This document shows, piece by piece, positions 54,997-64,000 of a DNA stretch of 64,000 nt. The stretch lies in the NCBI GenBank assembly GCA_024276275.1, contig JAJRXM010000066.1, forward strand, positions 19,132 through 83,131. Direction: 5' to 3'. The notes beneath the pieces were generated by a model. It had not been told where the DNA came from, did no database searches, and saw only the letters and a program-made list of their open reading frames with translations. This stretch comes from Candidatus Zixiibacteriota bacterium (GTDB lineage Bacteria > Zixibacteria > MSB-5A5 > GN15 > FEB-12). Position 1 is the stretch's first letter, and each line of letters opens with the position of its first letter. Made by a program: the position numbers and the translations under genes.

Positions 54997-55875
54997 ATGA
55001 AAAAGAAAAATAGAGTCCTCATAGGTGATAATTCTCGGAATTCCTTATGGGGATTTTTTATTATTTTGACACTTTTAGCGGCACCTTTGTCGCAATTAGC
55101 CGCCGGCGTATTAGTTGCTCCATCTGTGATTGTATTACAAGATAAATCTAAAACCGGTCGGATGAATTTACAAAATCCGTCTAACAGCCCAAAAGAAGTT
55201 TCTATTAGCTTTAGCTACGGTATACCCGAATCTGACAGCTTGGGCAATGTTAATATCTTTCTGCGAGACACCGGTATTACCGACCCTCATTCTGCTTTAG
55301 GTTGGGTCAAAGCATTTCCAAGAAAGCTTATTATTCCGCCACACGGTTCCCAAGTGGTTCGATTTATTGCAAAACCTCCTAAAGGGATTGCTGACGGCGA
55401 GTACTGGGTACGGGTTGTAGTAGAGTCGCAGGAAGGTACAACATCTATTCCATCAGCAAGTGATGCTGAACAGATTACTACACAACTAAATATGATTATG
55501 CGTACTGCTATCATGCTTAAATATCGTACCGGAGAATTAGTAGCATCGCTTGAACTCAAAGAAACAATAGTTAAAGTCAATGAAACTAGTGTTGATGTGA
55601 TAGTTGATTTAATTAACAACGGTAATGTCTCTTATGTAGGTCTACTGGAGTGCCGTTTATTGGATGCTGACAAAAAAATTGTCAGTAAAAACCATATTCA
55701 ATTGGCAGTCTATAAAGACCTAAAACGACGGGTAACTTTACCGCTTGTTGAAGGTAACTTTAAAAGACCATACTCTGTTGCTGTTTCTATTACTAACAAA
55801 GGCAGAAAGGATATTCCATCCAATGAAATGGTATTTGGAAATGATCTCGCTTATTTTGTCGGTTTAAACGAATAA
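54997..55875 (+). CDS. PapD-like periplasmic pilus chaperone
   Basis: 292 residues with a long signal region (cleavage near QLAAGVLV). The N-terminal Ig-like domain reads VLVAPSVIVLQDKSKTGRMN (strands A-B) and GWVKAFPRKLIIPPHGSQVVR, the P-x-x-x-L-x-P-x-x-x-Q-x-x-R pattern of PapD-type chaperones, then DGEYWVRVVVES. The second Ig-like domain follows from ~residue 175. Expected role: donor-strand complementation of pilin subunits in the periplasm. It lies between the pilins and the usher, as in classical loci. Confidence 0.78.
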   Translation: MKKKNRVLIGDNSRNSLWGFFIILTLLAAPLSQLAAGVLVAPSVIVLQDKSKTGRMNLQNPSNSPKEVSISFSYGIPESDSLGNVNIFLRDTGITDPHSALGWVKAFPRKLIIPPHGSQVVRFIAKPPKGIADGEYWVRVVVESQEGTTSIPSASDAEQITTQLNMIMRTAIMLKYRTGELVASLELKETIVKVNETSVDVIVDLINNGNVSYVGLLECRLLDADKKIVSKNHIQLAVYKDLKRRVTLPLVEGNFKRPYSVAVSITNKGRKDIPSNEMVFGNDLAYFVGLNE

Positions 55876-55902
55876 TAATATATTTGAAACCAAGAGAATA
55901 AA

Positions 55903-58515
55903 ATGAATCAGTATGCCGTTCGGATAGCTCAAATCACTGCGTTACTTATAGTAATGTCAGTATCTGAGATAATTGCTCAAACATATCCTACAACTGAGTT
56001 GGAACTTGAAGAAATTGTAGTTTCTTTTGAAGTTCCAAAAGCAGTAGTATCTGATATTTTTGTTATGTATGACGGCAAAACTGTTTTTGTTCCATTGGTC
56101 AAATTATTTTCTCTTTTAGACATCAATGTCAAAATTGATTTATTAACAAGAAAAGTAGATGGGTTTTATTTAACCAAAGACAAAAAATTTGAGTTTGATT
56201 TTGTAAAAAATCGAATTACAGTTTTTGGAAAAGAAATTCCGTACCTTGCTTCAAACTATTATTTTGGCGAGGATGATCTGTATATTAAAATTAGTGCTTT
56301 AAATCAAATTTTTGAATTAAATGCGGATTTTGATTTTACTATGCTTCGTGTCTTTCTCAGGCTCGATGAAAACTTTCCGGTTTATAAAAAACTGAAAAGA
56401 AAAATTGCACGAGAAAAACTAGATCAAGAAGAAATTGCAATTAAAGATGTAATCGATATAGAGTATACCCGTCAATATCTCAGCGGAGGATCATTAGATT
56501 GGGTCCTTTCAACAAACCCTATCGGCGGACGAAACAAACATTACTATAATTTTCGCTTTGGAGGTATTACCTTAGGTGGTGATTTACTTATTAATACCGG
56601 TGGAAGTTTTGGGGATATCGACAGTAAAATCTTTGAATCTGATCAGTTTAGTTACAAATGGCACTATGCTTTTGATAAAAGTACATATCTTACGCAGGCA
56701 GAAATCGGTAATGTTACCGGTGGAGGAGCATTAAGTAGAACGCTGGAAGGCGGAATGGTCACTAACCGTCCACAAGTAAGAAGAACATTCTTTCAATCAA
56801 TCAATATTACTGATTTTGTCGGACCGGGATGGGAAGTCGAGTTATATATCGATAATAAACTTGCTGATTATGTTATAACAAAATCAGACGGTATCTATGA
56901 TTTCTCTACCGATGTATTTTACGGTTCATCTGATATAGAATTAAGAATGTATGGACCAAACGGGGAATATCAAGTTAAAGAACATATTGTAAGAGTTCCA
57001 TATACTTTGATTCCAAAAGGTGAGTTTGAATATGCTATTGCAGCAGGTGAAGGGTTCGAGTTTAGTTCAAAGAAAAAATATATTCAGACAAATTCTTTAT
57101 ACGGTGTTACAAATAAATTTACTATCGGACTTAGTAGTGAAATTCCGCTTGAAAGTAATCAAAATACAAAACCGCTTTACGGACTTGATGCTACCTATCA
57201 AGTTATCAGTAATATGACTTTTAATTCGGCACTAATTCCAAATTATGTAAACAGAGTACGCTTAAATTATTCGCTGCCGTCTGTTATAAATCTTAATGCG
57301 GGCTTTTCAAAGTTTTATGAAAACTCTATCAAAAACCCGTTAGGTGCCAACTACAATGTTCAATTTGCTGTTTCATCACCAATAAAAATTTTCGGACAAA
57401 GTTTAGGTGTAAGATATAATATCTCACACGATAACTATGATATTTCAACAACAACTAATATGAACTATGGGTTTAATCTCTCGGCTAATCCTATTTATCT
57501 GACATATATCGGACAATACAAAATGAATAATTCATTTTTTCAGTCTGATAATTCTATATCAAGCCAATTTTTACTTTCAACAAATTTTGTAAAATTTGTT
57601 CGTCCGCAGTTTAGAATTGATTACAACCATACTACAGGTGAACTTGAAAAATACGGTTTCTTTTTTGCCAAAAGAATTTTTCGTACAAGCCAATTATCAT
57701 TTTCGTATGAAAGAAATAACCGTTCAAAAATCAATACGTTTACCGTTACAATCAACTTGTTAAAATCATTTGCAGATTTTACTTCAAGAGTGTTGAAAAA
57801 TGATAGAAATGTTTCGGTCAACCAAATGCAAAAAGGTTCGATTAGGTATGATTCACAAAATAAATCGCTACATTTTGACCGTAGGTCAGCAATCGGATTT
57901 GGGGCAGCTATTGTAAAACCGTTTTTAGATGACAACTACAACGGTGTTATGGATGAGAGCGAAGAATACTTAGAAGGATTACGGGCTAAAATAAAAGGTG
58001 CCAGAGTAAATGTTACCGGAAGCAATTCACAAAGAAAGTATTTCTATAACAATCTACGACCGTATGAAGAGTATGTGGTTCAGATAGATAAGTATTCACT
58101 AGACGATCCTATGTTAAAACCGACACATGAAAACTATAAAGTAAAAATAAATCCAAATGTTGTTACCTCAATTAAAGTTCCGATTGTAACCGCAAGTGAA
58201 CTAAGCGGAAAAGTGGAACGTCAATTGGGGACTATCAAATCAGGAATCGGCGGATTTAAAGTATATGTTATGAACCTGTCAAAAGAAACTCTTATTGAAA
58301 TGCCTACATTTAACTCCGGTGATTTTTATTATTTAGGATTAATCCCCGGTTCATACCGAGCTTATCTTGATAAAAATGAACTAGAAAAATATGGATATAA
58401 ATCTAATCCGCCGTTTATTGAATTTGAAATCAAGCCGGTTACAGGTGGTTCATTTATTGAAGATATAAACTTTATTCTTAGTACAGAAGTTACAGAACCG
58501 GACTCTGAAAACTAA
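55903..58515 (+). CDS. Outer-membrane usher-like protein
   Basis: 870 residues with signal peptide cut near EIIAQT. Residues ~35-150 look like two copper-amine-oxidase-N-like domains (KTVFVPLVKLFSLLDINVK, DLYIKISALNQIF). A beta-barrel follows to ~640, containing the plug-like block GWEVELYIDNKLADYVITKS to GPNGEYQVKEHIV (307-382), the usual usher pattern. From ~665, FLDDNYNGVMDESEEYLEG opens two C-terminal beta-sandwiches as in alternative (CfaC/TcfC-like) ushers. It should form the export and assembly platform for the DUF4402 pilins. Confidence 0.77.
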   Translation: MNQYAVRIAQITALLIVMSVSEIIAQTYPTTELELEEIVVSFEVPKAVVSDIFVMYDGKTVFVPLVKLFSLLDINVKIDLLTRKVDGFYLTKDKKFEFDFVKNRITVFGKEIPYLASNYYFGEDDLYIKISALNQIFELNADFDFTMLRVFLRLDENFPVYKKLKRKIAREKLDQEEIAIKDVIDIEYTRQYLSGGSLDWVLSTNPIGGRNKHYYNFRFGGITLGGDLLINTGGSFGDIDSKIFESDQFSYKWHYAFDKSTYLTQAEIGNVTGGGALSRTLEGGMVTNRPQVRRTFFQSINITDFVGPGWEVELYIDNKLADYVITKSDGIYDFSTDVFYGSSDIELRMYGPNGEYQVKEHIVRVPYTLIPKGEFEYAIAAGEGFEFSSKKKYIQTNSLYGVTNKFTIGLSSEIPLESNQNTKPLYGLDATYQVISNMTFNSALIPNYVNRVRLNYSLPSVINLNAGFSKFYENSIKNPLGANYNVQFAVSSPIKIFGQSLGVRYNISHDNYDISTTTNMNYGFNLSANPIYLTYIGQYKMNNSFFQSDNSISSQFLLSTNFVKFVRPQFRIDYNHTTGELEKYGFFFAKRIFRTSQLSFSYERNNRSKINTFTVTINLLKSFADFTSRVLKNDRNVSVNQMQKGSIRYDSQNKSLHFDRRSAIGFGAAIVKPFLDDNYNGVMDESEEYLEGLRAKIKGARVNVTGSNSQRKYFYNNLRPYEEYVVQIDKYSLDDPMLKPTHENYKVKINPNVVTSIKVPIVTASELSGKVERQLGTIKSGIGGFKVYVMNLSKETLIEMPTFNSGDFYYLGLIPGSYRAYLDKNELEKYGYKSNPPFIEFEIKPVTGGSFIEDINFILSTEVTEPDSEN

Positions 58516-58571
58516 TACCCAAAACAAAACTCAAGTATTGACATTCTGAAACTACTACCGCATTTTAAGGT

Positions 58572-59687
58572 ATGGATTTTTCAAAACTTTTCGAACCCGC
58601 TAAACTTACCAAAATAACTATGCCTAACCGTCTGGTGATGGCACCTATGACAACTTTTTCAGGTGAATTAAACGGTTCTTTTTCAGCCCAGGAGATTACA
58701 TATCTTGCTCAAAGAGCAGAAGACGGCATCGGCACAATTATCACACCGGCATGCTACTGCCATCAAAATGGTCAGGCTTTTGAACGTCAGATCGGGTGTG
58801 ACAAGGATAGCCTTCTTGATTCTTTATCAAAAACAGCTGAAACGATTAACAACCATGGTTCGGTTTCGTTTTTACAGATTCATCATGGAGGTAATGCCTC
58901 CAAAGAAATATATACTCAACAAAAACCTCTGGCACCGTCAGCATGTAAAAACAGAACAGGAACATCAGAACTTCCGAAAGCAATGACGGAAGATGATATA
59001 TTACTTGTTATCGAATCATTTGCCAAAGCAGCTCAAAGAGCAAAAAAAGCTGGTTTTACAGGTATAGAACTTCATGGTGCCAATACATATCTTTTACAAC
59101 AATTTTTTTCACCCTTTACTAATAAAAGAAATGACAAGTGGGGTGGTAACGTAGTTTTACCGGGAAGAAATCTGTTAGAAAATCGTTCTCGGTTTGCTCG
59201 GGAAGTTCTCAAAGCTGTTCGTGCTGAAGTAGGCGAGAGCTATCCAATCGCCTATCGTATTTCACCTGAAGAAGCAGACCCGTTGGGGTATTCTGTCAGT
59301 GATACAATTGATTTACTTAAAATTCTTATTCCGTATGGTATTGATATAATTCATGTATCATCATGGGATTTTCACAAAAATCTAAGAAATGATATTTCGG
59401 CAAAAACAAATCCGACTTATATGATTAAAAATGCTTTTCCCTATATGCCTGTTATCGGTGTCGGAGGTATAATGAAACCTCAGCAAGCTATAGAAGTTCT
59501 GGAGCAGGGAATAGAATTTGTTGCCCTAGGTAAAATTCTTATGCTGGAAAAAGATTGGGTGAAAAAAGTTCAGAACGGTGATATTGATTTAATTCGCACA
59601 AAAATAAATTCCGAAGAAGAACGACAAACACTCGACATTCCCGACAGAATGAAAGAATATTCAAAGAAATTCCTTTTAATAGAATAG
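58572..59687 (+). CDS. Old-yellow-enzyme family NADH:flavin oxidoreductase
   Basis: 371-residue single-domain TIM barrel. FMN and substrate motifs: NRLVMAPMTTFSGE, FLQIHHGGN, GFTGIELHGANTYLLQQFFS, PFTNKRNDKWGG and VIGVGGIMKPQQA. Without the C-terminal iron-sulfur/FAD modules it belongs to the short YqjM-like branch that reduces activated alkenes or acts in oxidative detoxification. Physiological substrate unknown. It lies 56 nt after the usher stop, but nothing else links it to the fimbriae. Confidence 0.87.
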   Translation: MDFSKLFEPAKLTKITMPNRLVMAPMTTFSGELNGSFSAQEITYLAQRAEDGIGTIITPACYCHQNGQAFERQIGCDKDSLLDSLSKTAETINNHGSVSFLQIHHGGNASKEIYTQQKPLAPSACKNRTGTSELPKAMTEDDILLVIESFAKAAQRAKKAGFTGIELHGANTYLLQQFFSPFTNKRNDKWGGNVVLPGRNLLENRSRFAREVLKAVRAEVGESYPIAYRISPEEADPLGYSVSDTIDLLKILIPYGIDIIHVSSWDFHKNLRNDISAKTNPTYMIKNAFPYMPVIGVGGIMKPQQAIEVLEQGIEFVALGKILMLEKDWVKKVQNGDIDLIRTKINSEEERQTLDIPDRMKEYSKKFLLIE

Positions 59688-59688
59688 C

Positions 59689-61668
59689 TTATCTTAAATC
59701 TACAAAAGTTTTAAATTCAGATTTTTCTATCGGTTTCGGTATTTCAAAATTTTCAATAAACTGTTGATGTAATAGTTGAGTGGAGAGTATAGAAATAAAC
59801 GACATATTATCTTTAAACGAAAGATGTGAGTCTGACATTTTTGTACATTTTGCTACTAACCGTTTTACCGCCTGTGGGTTAAACAGCCCTGCATCGGTTA
59901 AAGACTTCTCTGAAAGGATATCTTGTGTATATGATGGGGAGTCATGTTGAACAAACGAATTTGAATCAGGTGCCATATATGGTTGTTTAGGTCTGTTTGT
60001 TATTTCTTTTGGAAGCTCTTTTTCCATAGCTTTTTTCAGAATATATTTTTCCTTCAACCCCAAGACCTTATGACCGGGTGGAATAGTTGCACAAAATTCG
60101 GCAAAACGATGGTCTAAAAATGGAAACCGTCCTTCAATTGAATTTGCGGTCAGCATACGGTCACCCTGCGATGACAACAGATACCCTACCAAAAGGGATT
60201 TTGCTTCAAGGTACTGTGCTTTTGACAGATGGTGCCAGTTATCAAAATTATCGGGTAAGTTTTTACCGAATGCATCAATAGATGAAACAGATTTCAACGA
60301 CTCTTTAACGTCTTTTGAGAAAAATAATTTCAGCTTAGTTGTTGTGTTCATTCTGGGGATATGAGAAAAATAATATTTATCAATATCAGAAAACCCTGAC
60401 TTATAAAACTCACCCAAATATGCCCCGGTATCTGCTTGAGAAACTGGAAGAGTCGGGTATAGTTTGCGAAGAGCTACCGGTCTAAATTTAGAATCAGGAT
60501 ACTTTGCCCAGAATTTCCGAATGAGAGTTTCTTTAAAAATATCATATCCACCGGTTAATTCATCAGCTCCTTCACCGGTTAAAACTACTTTGAAATTATT
60601 TTGCTTTACTAAACCGGATAGCATCATCAGAGGTGTCGGGGCAGTCCTCACTATCGGTTTTTCTGTATGATAGACAACAGTAGGGAAATTTTCTGCGATA
60701 TCTTTGTATCCGCATTTAATAACATGATGATTAGTACCTAAAAATTCAGACATTTGCAATTGGTATGATGACTCATCAAATGCTTTATCTTCAAATGCGA
60801 TAGAAAATGTTTCCACTTTTGTATCGGTGAAATTTTTAATCAATGCGGTTGTAGCCGCTGAATCAATTCCACCGGAAAGATAAGCTCCAACCGGAACATC
60901 AGCCCGCAATCTCAATCGTACCGAATCAACAAGCAATGCATGCATCTCTTCTGCCCATGAATCTACAGAACGGGTATAATCAAATGACTCGGGATACTCT
61001 ATTTCCCAATATCTTTCATGAGTAATATTGCCGTCTTGAATAAATAGAGAACAACCTGCCTCAAGCTCCAGTATATTTTCAAAAACAGTTTTTGGAGGGG
61101 CTGTTGTCCACCAGGTGAAAAGTTGGTCAAGACCCTCAATGTCTATTTTTCTTTTTACAGAGGGGTCACAAAATATTGATTTTATTTCAGAAGCAAAATT
61201 AAACTTTCCGTTTTGTGTAGTATAAAAAAGAGGTCTGATACCCATGCGGTCACGACTGATAAAAAGTGATTCTTTTTTTCGGTCATAAAGACAAAAGGCA
61301 AATTGACCGTTAAAATGTTCTACACAATCGGTACCATATTCTTCATAAGCATGTACTATAACTTCGGTGTCAGAATTAGTACGGAATGTATGTCCGGCTT
61401 TTAGTAAATCTTTTCTGAGTTCAATATAATTATAAATCTCACCGTTAAATACTATCCAAACAGAATTATCTTCATTGCTTAACGGTTGAGAACCGCCTGC
61501 CAAATCAATAATAGATAATCTGGCATGTCCCAATACTGCTTTATTGTCAAAAAGAACACCGTATTCATCGGGACCGCGATGTTCAATAACTTTTACCATT
61601 TTACTAATCAGGTCGACATTTGGCTCTGATTGTTCTTGAAGTTGAAAAAGTCCTGCTATACCGCACAT
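59689..61668 (-). CDS. asnB: Glutamine-hydrolysing asparagine synthetase
   Basis: 659 residues. Cys2 in MCGIAGLFQL is the glutaminase nucleophile; RGPDEYGV, NGEIYNY and SDTEVIVHAYEEYG complete the class II amidotransferase domain. The synthetase domain has the PPi loop YLSGGIDSAATTAL and VVLTGEGADELTGGYDIF. The length (~100 more than E. coli AsnB) fits the longer subgroup common outside Proteobacteria. It makes Asn from Asp, Gln and ATP, although members of this subgroup also amidate surface polysaccharides. Confidence 0.92.
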   Translation of the reverse strand: MCGIAGLFQLQEQSEPNVDLISKMVKVIEHRGPDEYGVLFDNKAVLGHARLSIIDLAGGSQPLSNEDNSVWIVFNGEIYNYIELRKDLLKAGHTFRTNSDTEVIVHAYEEYGTDCVEHFNGQFAFCLYDRKKESLFISRDRMGIRPLFYTTQNGKFNFASEIKSIFCDPSVKRKIDIEGLDQLFTWWTTAPPKTVFENILELEAGCSLFIQDGNITHERYWEIEYPESFDYTRSVDSWAEEMHALLVDSVRLRLRADVPVGAYLSGGIDSAATTALIKNFTDTKVETFSIAFEDKAFDESSYQLQMSEFLGTNHHVIKCGYKDIAENFPTVVYHTEKPIVRTAPTPLMMLSGLVKQNNFKVVLTGEGADELTGGYDIFKETLIRKFWAKYPDSKFRPVALRKLYPTLPVSQADTGAYLGEFYKSGFSDIDKYYFSHIPRMNTTTKLKLFFSKDVKESLKSVSSIDAFGKNLPDNFDNWHHLSKAQYLEAKSLLVGYLLSSQGDRMLTANSIEGRFPFLDHRFAEFCATIPPGHKVLGLKEKYILKKAMEKELPKEITNRPKQPYMAPDSNSFVQHDSPSYTQDILSEKSLTDAGLFNPQAVKRLVAKCTKMSDSHLSFKDNMSFISILSTQLLHQQFIENFEIPKPIEKSEFKTFVDLR

Positions 61669-61751
61669 AAGTAATAATAGTCTCTTTTTTTTAGAATAAT
61701 CTGTTTTTATGTTACACTTATATTGTCGGATTGTCAGGTAAAAAGTATATA

Positions 61752-61785
61752 AAAAAAACAGCCGAACTCCTAAGAATTCAGCTGA
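61752..61785 (-). terminator. Terminator of the dockerin-protease gene
   Basis: On the minus strand, stem CAGCTGAATTC/GAGTTCGGCTG (two G-U pairs) with a short loop followed by eight T residues, 24 nt beyond the stop at 61810. Confidence 0.75.
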
Positions 61786-61809
61786 TAAAATACAATTTTT
61801 TAAATAATT

Positions 61810-64000
61810 TTAAAAACAGTTAGCAGGCGGTACTCCTTCATTAAACATATAGCTGACCAAAATAACTATATCTGAAATATCTATAACCGACAACCCGTCA
61901 ATATTCGCTTCATCAAAACAAGTCGGAGCGGCTCCACCCTGGAACATATAAGCAACCAGAACAACTAAATCAGAAATATCAATAATATCGCCCGGGTCAT
62001 TATCAATATTCCCTCGAATTCCGGTACAGCACGAGGGAATTGCAGTAATTGTACCGGGTTGTAAAATCGGTTGATACTCATGTAATGGACCGCTAAACAA
62101 TGGATAATACAAGTTTGCCCCCGATGAGTACCCATCAATTTGCAGAATTGTCGTATCTGCTTCCTGTGCGGTAGTATCAATATAGAAATATAATATCAGA
62201 ATAGGTCCGCTTCCTATCGGTAATTCGGGTTGAGTATTAGATAAAGTAGATTGAACTTGAACAACAAATCTATCTAACCATGGATTTAAAGATATTACTC
62301 CAACTTCTTCAAAATAATCTGTTCGACAGCCGACAGTTGAGATAGAATCAAATGAAAGTTTTAAATCTCCACTAAATTCAATAGGGATAATAATATTATT
62401 GATTGGGATATTATTAACAGCATTTAATGTTACGACGATATTTGAGCCGGCGTAACCCTCTACATTTGTTTCAGAAAGAGTATCTGCCAAAGCGACGATG
62501 AAGTTTTCTTTTAATCTAAAACTTGAATCAGCTCCTGTGGTACCATCAAGCCGCACATCAAAAACCCCGGGAGTAATGTATCTGTGTAATGGGTTCTGAA
62601 TCATGGAACTGCTTCCATCTCCAAAATTCCAGCTCCAGGTATCAATAGTAGAATTAGAAGCCCCGGTAAACTGAACATTCATAGGAACCCAACCAACCGT
62701 TGTGTCCGCACTAAAAGTTACTCCTTTTACATCTATACCATCAAGAATAGTAAGAGAGGTATTGTCAGGGTCTAACCAATCACGTAATCTGTTTGAAGAA
62801 GCTGTTCCGTCCCAGGATGCTGAAAACTTCCCATACCAATCGTCTGTGATAGAAGCACACGAAGCGTTCCCCCCATGAAGTTGTCCTACGATTCTGTGAT
62901 TCTGGTCGTAGAGGGGAGCACCGGAGGAACCACCTTCGGTTGTACCGTCTTCCCAATTGTCAACTCGCCAATGATTGTTCGCATCTGGTTGTGTACCTAA
63001 ATAACTTGTTGATGTTACCGGATTATCATTAAAAGATATTTTTTTTATATCACCGGCAGGATGATGAATACTTACTGATGTAGTTGCGGCAGTATCAATA
63101 TTTGACCAACCGGAATAATAAACATCAAATGAATCAGGAGGAGTTTCATCTAAGAGCAATAAGGCAAAGTCAGAAATTGTTTTTGTAGCCAGTAAAGTAG
63201 AGCCTTGTAAAGTCAAAGTTGTCGGTCCATCGATATTTGAACAATTCGGAGATTGATATTTAAACATGAATATAAATGTTTCGGAGCTGTTTAAACAATG
63301 ATTGGCTATAAGAAAGTATGGAGTCAGATCTTCTCGGGCATTATTGACCATAGCTCCTGTACACCATCTGAAACCGTCTCCTAAAATAATCATTGCAACA
63401 GAATTTATCTCATCTTGCCAAGCATCTCCCTCAGGACAGTTTACATTATTATTACAAGCACCTGATGAACCGAATGCTTTAGCAGCTTTATCAAAAATAT
63501 TTCTATAAGCATGAACAATTCTTGAAATCGAAATTGCTCCGGGGTAATTTACATCGGCAGGGACATTAAGCTCTAAAATAATTACATCACCTTCTACAGG
63601 TGCGGTAGCAAATTTTTCATAAGGCTTGTTGTTAGCCGAGGTAAAAGCACCTATTACCATGGAACGGTCTTCGTTGTAAATAAAAAACTCAGCTCCTTCA
63701 GGAAGTCTAAAATTGTCATATACTAAATTTATAGAATAAGCACCGGGAGATTCAATTCTCAAAGTCCATATTTTACTGCCGTCTTGTAATGTCTGCCACG
63801 AACCGGAATTTAATAGATTATAATTTACATCAAACGGATGTCCAAATCTTTGAGGAACGCCTTGTTTCTCTAATTCGTCATCTTCGGCAAGAAGTCGTGC
63901 AGCATCTACAGACCCGGTTGAAACAGTTTGGGTGGTAGATTTTAAATTGAGTTGAAAACTTTTTGGAGTACCGCCCTTTGATAGTTGGGCAAAAGAAATA
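61810..64000 (-). CDS. Secreted trypsin-like serine protease with PKD and dockerin-like domains (5' end cut by window)
   Basis: The frame stays open to the right edge, well past the first start-like codon at 63762; it begins ISFAQLSKGGTPKSF, which looks like the end of a signal peptide, so only ~20 residues are missing. Catalytic triad region: CTGAMVNN and LIANHCLNS (His), SDFALLLLDE (Asp), TEGGSSGAPLYD (Ser). This resembles lysyl endopeptidase-type trypsins. A PKD domain follows (DTWSWNFGDGSSSM), then a cohesin-like beta-sandwich, then a dockerin-like tail with two calcium loops (ISDLVVLVAYMFQGG and ISDIVILVSYMFNEG). Confidence 0.88.
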   Translation of the reverse strand, partial: ISFAQLSKGGTPKSFQLNLKSTTQTVSTGSVDAARLLAEDDELEKQGVPQRFGHPFDVNYNLLNSGSWQTLQDGSKIWTLRIESPGAYSINLVYDNFRLPEGAEFFIYNEDRSMVIGAFTSANNKPYEKFATAPVEGDVIILELNVPADVNYPGAISISRIVHAYRNIFDKAAKAFGSSGACNNNVNCPEGDAWQDEINSVAMIILGDGFRWCTGAMVNNAREDLTPYFLIANHCLNSSETFIFMFKYQSPNCSNIDGPTTLTLQGSTLLATKTISDFALLLLDETPPDSFDVYYSGWSNIDTAATTSVSIHHPAGDIKKISFNDNPVTSTSYLGTQPDANNHWRVDNWEDGTTEGGSSGAPLYDQNHRIVGQLHGGNASCASITDDWYGKFSASWDGTASSNRLRDWLDPDNTSLTILDGIDVKGVTFSADTTVGWVPMNVQFTGASNSTIDTWSWNFGDGSSSMIQNPLHRYITPGVFDVRLDGTTGADSSFRLKENFIVALADTLSETNVEGYAGSNIVVTLNAVNNIPINNIIIPIEFSGDLKLSFDSISTVGCRTDYFEEVGVISLNPWLDRFVVQVQSTLSNTQPELPIGSGPILILYFYIDTTAQEADTTILQIDGYSSGANLYYPLFSGPLHEYQPILQPGTITAIPSCCTGIRGNIDNDPGDIIDISDLVVLVAYMFQGGAAPTCFDEANIDGLSVIDISDIVILVSYMFNEGVPPANCF

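Noticed and set aside
51950..58600. Sigma-54 (-24/-12) promoters for the fimbrial genes, given rpoN in the window
   Set aside because: No TGGCAC-N5-TTGC match was found in the gaps upstream of the pilin genes by eye.

Overview
This is an AT-rich chromosomal window from an uncultured, didermic (Gram-negative-type) bacterium. The outer membrane is indicated by a TonB-dependent receptor, a PorV-like barrel, LptB and an usher. The last gene ends in a dockerin-like tail with two ISDLV/YMF calcium-loop repeats and a CCTGIRGN lead-in, and a ten-cysteine zinc-ribbon protein lies nearby. From memory of such genomes this style fits candidate phylum Zixibacteria or a neighbour in the FCB group. That placement is inference; no marker search was possible. 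I see no rRNA, tRNA, CRISPR array, transposase or phage gene.

Layout. 1-7020: tightly overlapped menaquinone operon menF(partial)-D-H-B-A-C-E, with a convergent hotdog thioesterase (7022-7423) that could supply the DHNA-CoA hydrolysis step. 7.5-15 kb: exported M3 oligopeptidase, ferritin with a Fur-like dyad, flavin reductase, VanY-type peptidase, an Ig-like lipoprotein, a DUF2130 protein and a small secreted protein. 15.3-21.4 kb: gyrA cut by one in-frame stop, then a PorV-like barrel and a TonB receptor. 21.6-29.4 kb: EamA permease, the conserved lptB-rpoN-hpf block, a TPR lipoprotein and an interrupted winged-helix-like gene. 29.5-42.6 kb: nucleotide-sugar genes (epimerase plus nucleotidyltransferase; gmd-rmd; nucleotide-sugar dehydrogenase) separated by a penicillin acylase, a PutP-like symporter, CrcB, a decayed membrane gene, palindromic repeats and a HEPN-like protein. 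42.7-52.2 kb: HEAT-repeat and HD-GYP pair, lipid kinase, UbiA-family prenyltransferase, lipoproteins and a CYTH protein. 52.2-58.5 kb: four DUF4402-type pilin paralogues, a PapD-like chaperone and an 870-residue usher, i.e. a complete chaperone-usher fimbrial locus outside Proteobacteria. The window closes with an old-yellow-enzyme homologue, a long asparagine synthetase and a secreted serine protease with PKD and dockerin-like domains.

Two signals cut across the window. First, eight otherwise intact genes are broken by a single lesion each. Four have one in-frame stop (gyrA, hpf, the 29.5-kb epimerase, the 28.5-kb gene). Four have a one-base loss that would be repaired by lengthening a run of three identical bases to four (lptB, the TPR lipoprotein, rmd, the UbiA gene). 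A ninth gene, putP, has ATC where a start codon is expected after a good ribosome-binding site. Because gyrA and lptB are normally essential, consensus errors are the first explanation, but the alternatives are testable. Second, a family of short palindromes built on GTAGGTCARGAC/AGACCTGAC recurs between genes and abuts one decayed gene.
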